Shown: in pieces, positions 6,321 through 6,740 of the stretch | How the letters are laid out: the number at the start of each line of letters is the position of its first letter | Position numbering within the stretch: the stretch's first letter is position 1 | Assembly (NCBI GenBank): GCA_020025475.1 | Contig: JAHHSA010000071.1 | Coordinates: 1 to 6,740 of the forward strand | Source of the DNA: Oscillibacter sp. | GTDB taxonomy: Bacteria; Bacillota; Clostridia; Oscillospirales; Oscillospiraceae | Reading direction: 5' to 3' | Length of the DNA stretch: 6,740 nucleotides | The notes under the pieces: generated by a model | Databases searched by the model: none | What the model was told of the DNA's origin: nothing | Seen by the model: only the letters and a program-made list of their open reading frames with translations | Position numbers and translations under genes: made by a program

Positions 6321-6336
6321 CCGCATACTGCGGACT
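6318..6336. promoter_or_regulatory. perfect 19-bp dyad, candidate operator
   Basis: AGTCCGCA (6318-6325) and TGCGGACT (6329-6336) are perfect inverted copies around a TAC centre. There is no T-run on either side, which argues against a terminator. It stands between the transporter promoter and the divergent SpoIIID-like gene, where a dimeric regulator could act on either. Its target is unknown. Confidence 0.45.
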
Positions 6337-6409
6337 CAGAACCATCTAAGACCACATGAATCTTCCTAACCAGTGGGGATGAATGTCTTTCTTGCACAGA
6401 TCTCCTCTG

Positions 6410-6438
6410 TCATATCAGGTCGGCAGTGTGCATAGAGT
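6410..6438 (+). promoter_or_regulatory. candidate sigma-E (mother-cell) promoter of the SpoIIID-like gene
   Basis: TCATATC (6410-6416) resembles the sigma-E -35 consensus KMATATT (6 of 7). After 14 nt, CATAGAGT (6431-6438) resembles the -10 consensus CATACAHT (6 of 8). In Bacillus, spoIIID is transcribed by sigma-E. The start would fall near 6445, just ahead of the GGGGAG ribosome binding site. The match is partial and found by eye. Confidence 0.4.
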
Positions 6439-6469
6439 GAAGCAACAAGAGTCGGGGAGTGGGTGTTTT

Positions 6470-6634
6470 TTGAAGGGTAATATGGAAGAGCGGGCAGAAC
6501 GGCTCGCGCAGTACATCATCGAGAACCGGACCACCGTCCGCGCCGCGGCACAGAAGTTTGGCATCAGCAAGTCAACAGTCCATATGGATGTCTCCAAATG
6601 GAACGGTTTGCAGCGGCCGAAGTGTGGTATATAA
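6470..6634 (+). CDS. spoIIID: truncated SpoIIID-like sporulation regulator, 54 aa
   Basis: The protein carries the N-terminal half of SpoIIID: EERAERLAQYIIENRTTVRAAA followed by KFGISKSTVHMDV, a helix-turn-helix at about residues 21-41. SpoIIID is a mother-cell DNA-binding regulator of late sporulation, normally about 80-95 aa with a second, basic C-terminal helix region (ERL, then NKAERHIRGG and ATKxKY in relatives I remember). Here the homology stops at VHMDV and a 13-residue tail (SKWNGLQRPKCGI) leads to a stop, so the C-terminal DNA-contacting region is missing. HMDV replaces the usual HKDV. A TTG start at 6470 with GGGGAG (6454-6459) yields the family-like beginning MKGNMEER; an ATG at 6482 with GAAGGG (6472-6477) 4 nt before it is the alternative. 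It may be a decayed duplicate or a short HTH peptide. Confidence 0.65.
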   Translation: MKGNMEERAERLAQYIIENRTTVRAAAQKFGISKSTVHMDVSKWNGLQRPKCGI

Positions 6635-6639
6635 AAACA

Positions 6640-6684
6640 GCAGGCAGCTATGTGACCTGATATGTCACATAAGCGCCTGCCTTT
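6640..6684. terminator. bidirectional hairpin terminator after the SpoIIID-like gene
   Basis: An outer stem GCAGGC/GCCTGC (6640-6645 with 6675-6680) and an inner 8-bp stem TATGTGAC/GTCACATA (6649-6656 with 6664-6671) are separated by a symmetric 3-nt mismatch, with a 7-nt loop. The plus strand continues CTTTAAT; the minus strand continues TGTTTTTAT. It can therefore end the plus-strand gene just upstream and, better by its T-run, a minus-strand gene entering from the right. Confidence 0.65.
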
Positions 6685-6686
6685 AA

Positions 6687-6740
6687 TCATTTCCGCGGAA
6701 ACGGCGGCAGCCGGAACTCATTCCCCGACTGTCGCCGTTT
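6687..6740 (-). CDS. possible C-terminal end of a gene running off the right edge
   Basis: On the minus strand an open frame enters from the window edge and ends at TGA (6689-6687). The 17 visible residues (KRRQSGNEFRLPPFPRK) are basic and would be a plausible protein tail. The terminator at 6640-6680, with its minus-strand T-run, follows directly. Seventeen codons are too few to prove coding or name a family. The same bases also form an inverted repeat, so this remains tentative. Confidence 0.3.
   Translation of the reverse strand, partial: KRRQSGNEFRLPPFPRK
6699..6740. repeat. inverted repeat at the right edge
   Basis: AAACGGCGGCAG (6699-6710) pairs with CTGTCGCCGTTT (6729-6740) with a single difference that is a G-U pair in RNA, and CGG/CCG can extend the stem inward. 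The overlapping TTTCCGCGGAAA (6690-6701) is a perfect 12-bp palindrome. It could be a second terminator whose T-run is cut by the window edge, or secondary structure within the possible minus-strand gene end. Confidence 0.4.

Noticed and set aside
6383..6469. N-terminal extension of the SpoIIID-like protein from an ATG at 6383
   Set aside because: The extra residues do not resemble the family, the start lacks a good ribosome binding site, and the candidate promoter lies inside it.
1..6740. Search for tRNA, rRNA, CRISPR arrays, insertion sequences, transposases or attachment sites
   Set aside because: No cloverleaf pattern, regularly spaced repeats, transposase-like frame or flanking target duplications were seen by eye on either strand.

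Overview
The window looks like a chromosomal segment of an endospore-forming, gut-type Clostridia (Oscillospiraceae/Ruminococcaceae-like). The reasons are strong AGGAGG-type ribosome binding sites, sigma-A-like promoters, a lipoprotein-anchored CUT2-type ABC transporter and a SpoIIID-type sporulation regulator fragment. Genus-level placement is inference.

Almost all of the window (6149 down to 469) is one minus-strand operon of five genes. In transcription order these are: a DUF3798-type substrate-binding lipoprotein (6149-4896), a double-domain ABC ATPase (4787-3195), two paralogous BPD_transp_2-type permeases (3184-2111 and 2114-981), and a small membrane-anchored protein with an extracytoplasmic domain (984-469). 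The last four genes are 10 nt apart or overlap by 4 nt. The binding-protein gene is separated from the ATPase by a 108-nt gap that holds a G/C-rich hairpin plus U-tract, probably an attenuator. The products should form one importer: lipoprotein outside, two different permeases in the membrane, one fused ATPase inside, and a fifth protein of unknown role. The substrate cannot be read from the sequence. The ATPase is asymmetric: domain 1 keeps Walker A and B but has a weak signature, while domain 2 keeps the signature and has lost Walker A and the Walker B aspartate.

The operon promoter (-35 TTGACA at 6234-6239, -10 TAATAT at 6211-6216, minus strand) is embedded in inverted repeats. Behind it lies an 80-bp very A/T-rich stretch and then a perfect 8-bp dyad (6318-6336), all candidate regulatory DNA.

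Left end (1-293): a 59-aa single-pass membrane protein on the plus strand, with a near-consensus promoter and ribosome binding site. It converges on the operon at a perfect 16-bp terminator hairpin (415-449).

Right end (6383-6740): a plus-strand SpoIIID-like HTH gene that loses the family's C-terminal half, with a candidate sigma-E promoter upstream. A hairpin terminator follows (6640-6684), and then what may be the last 17 codons of a convergent minus-strand gene running off the window.
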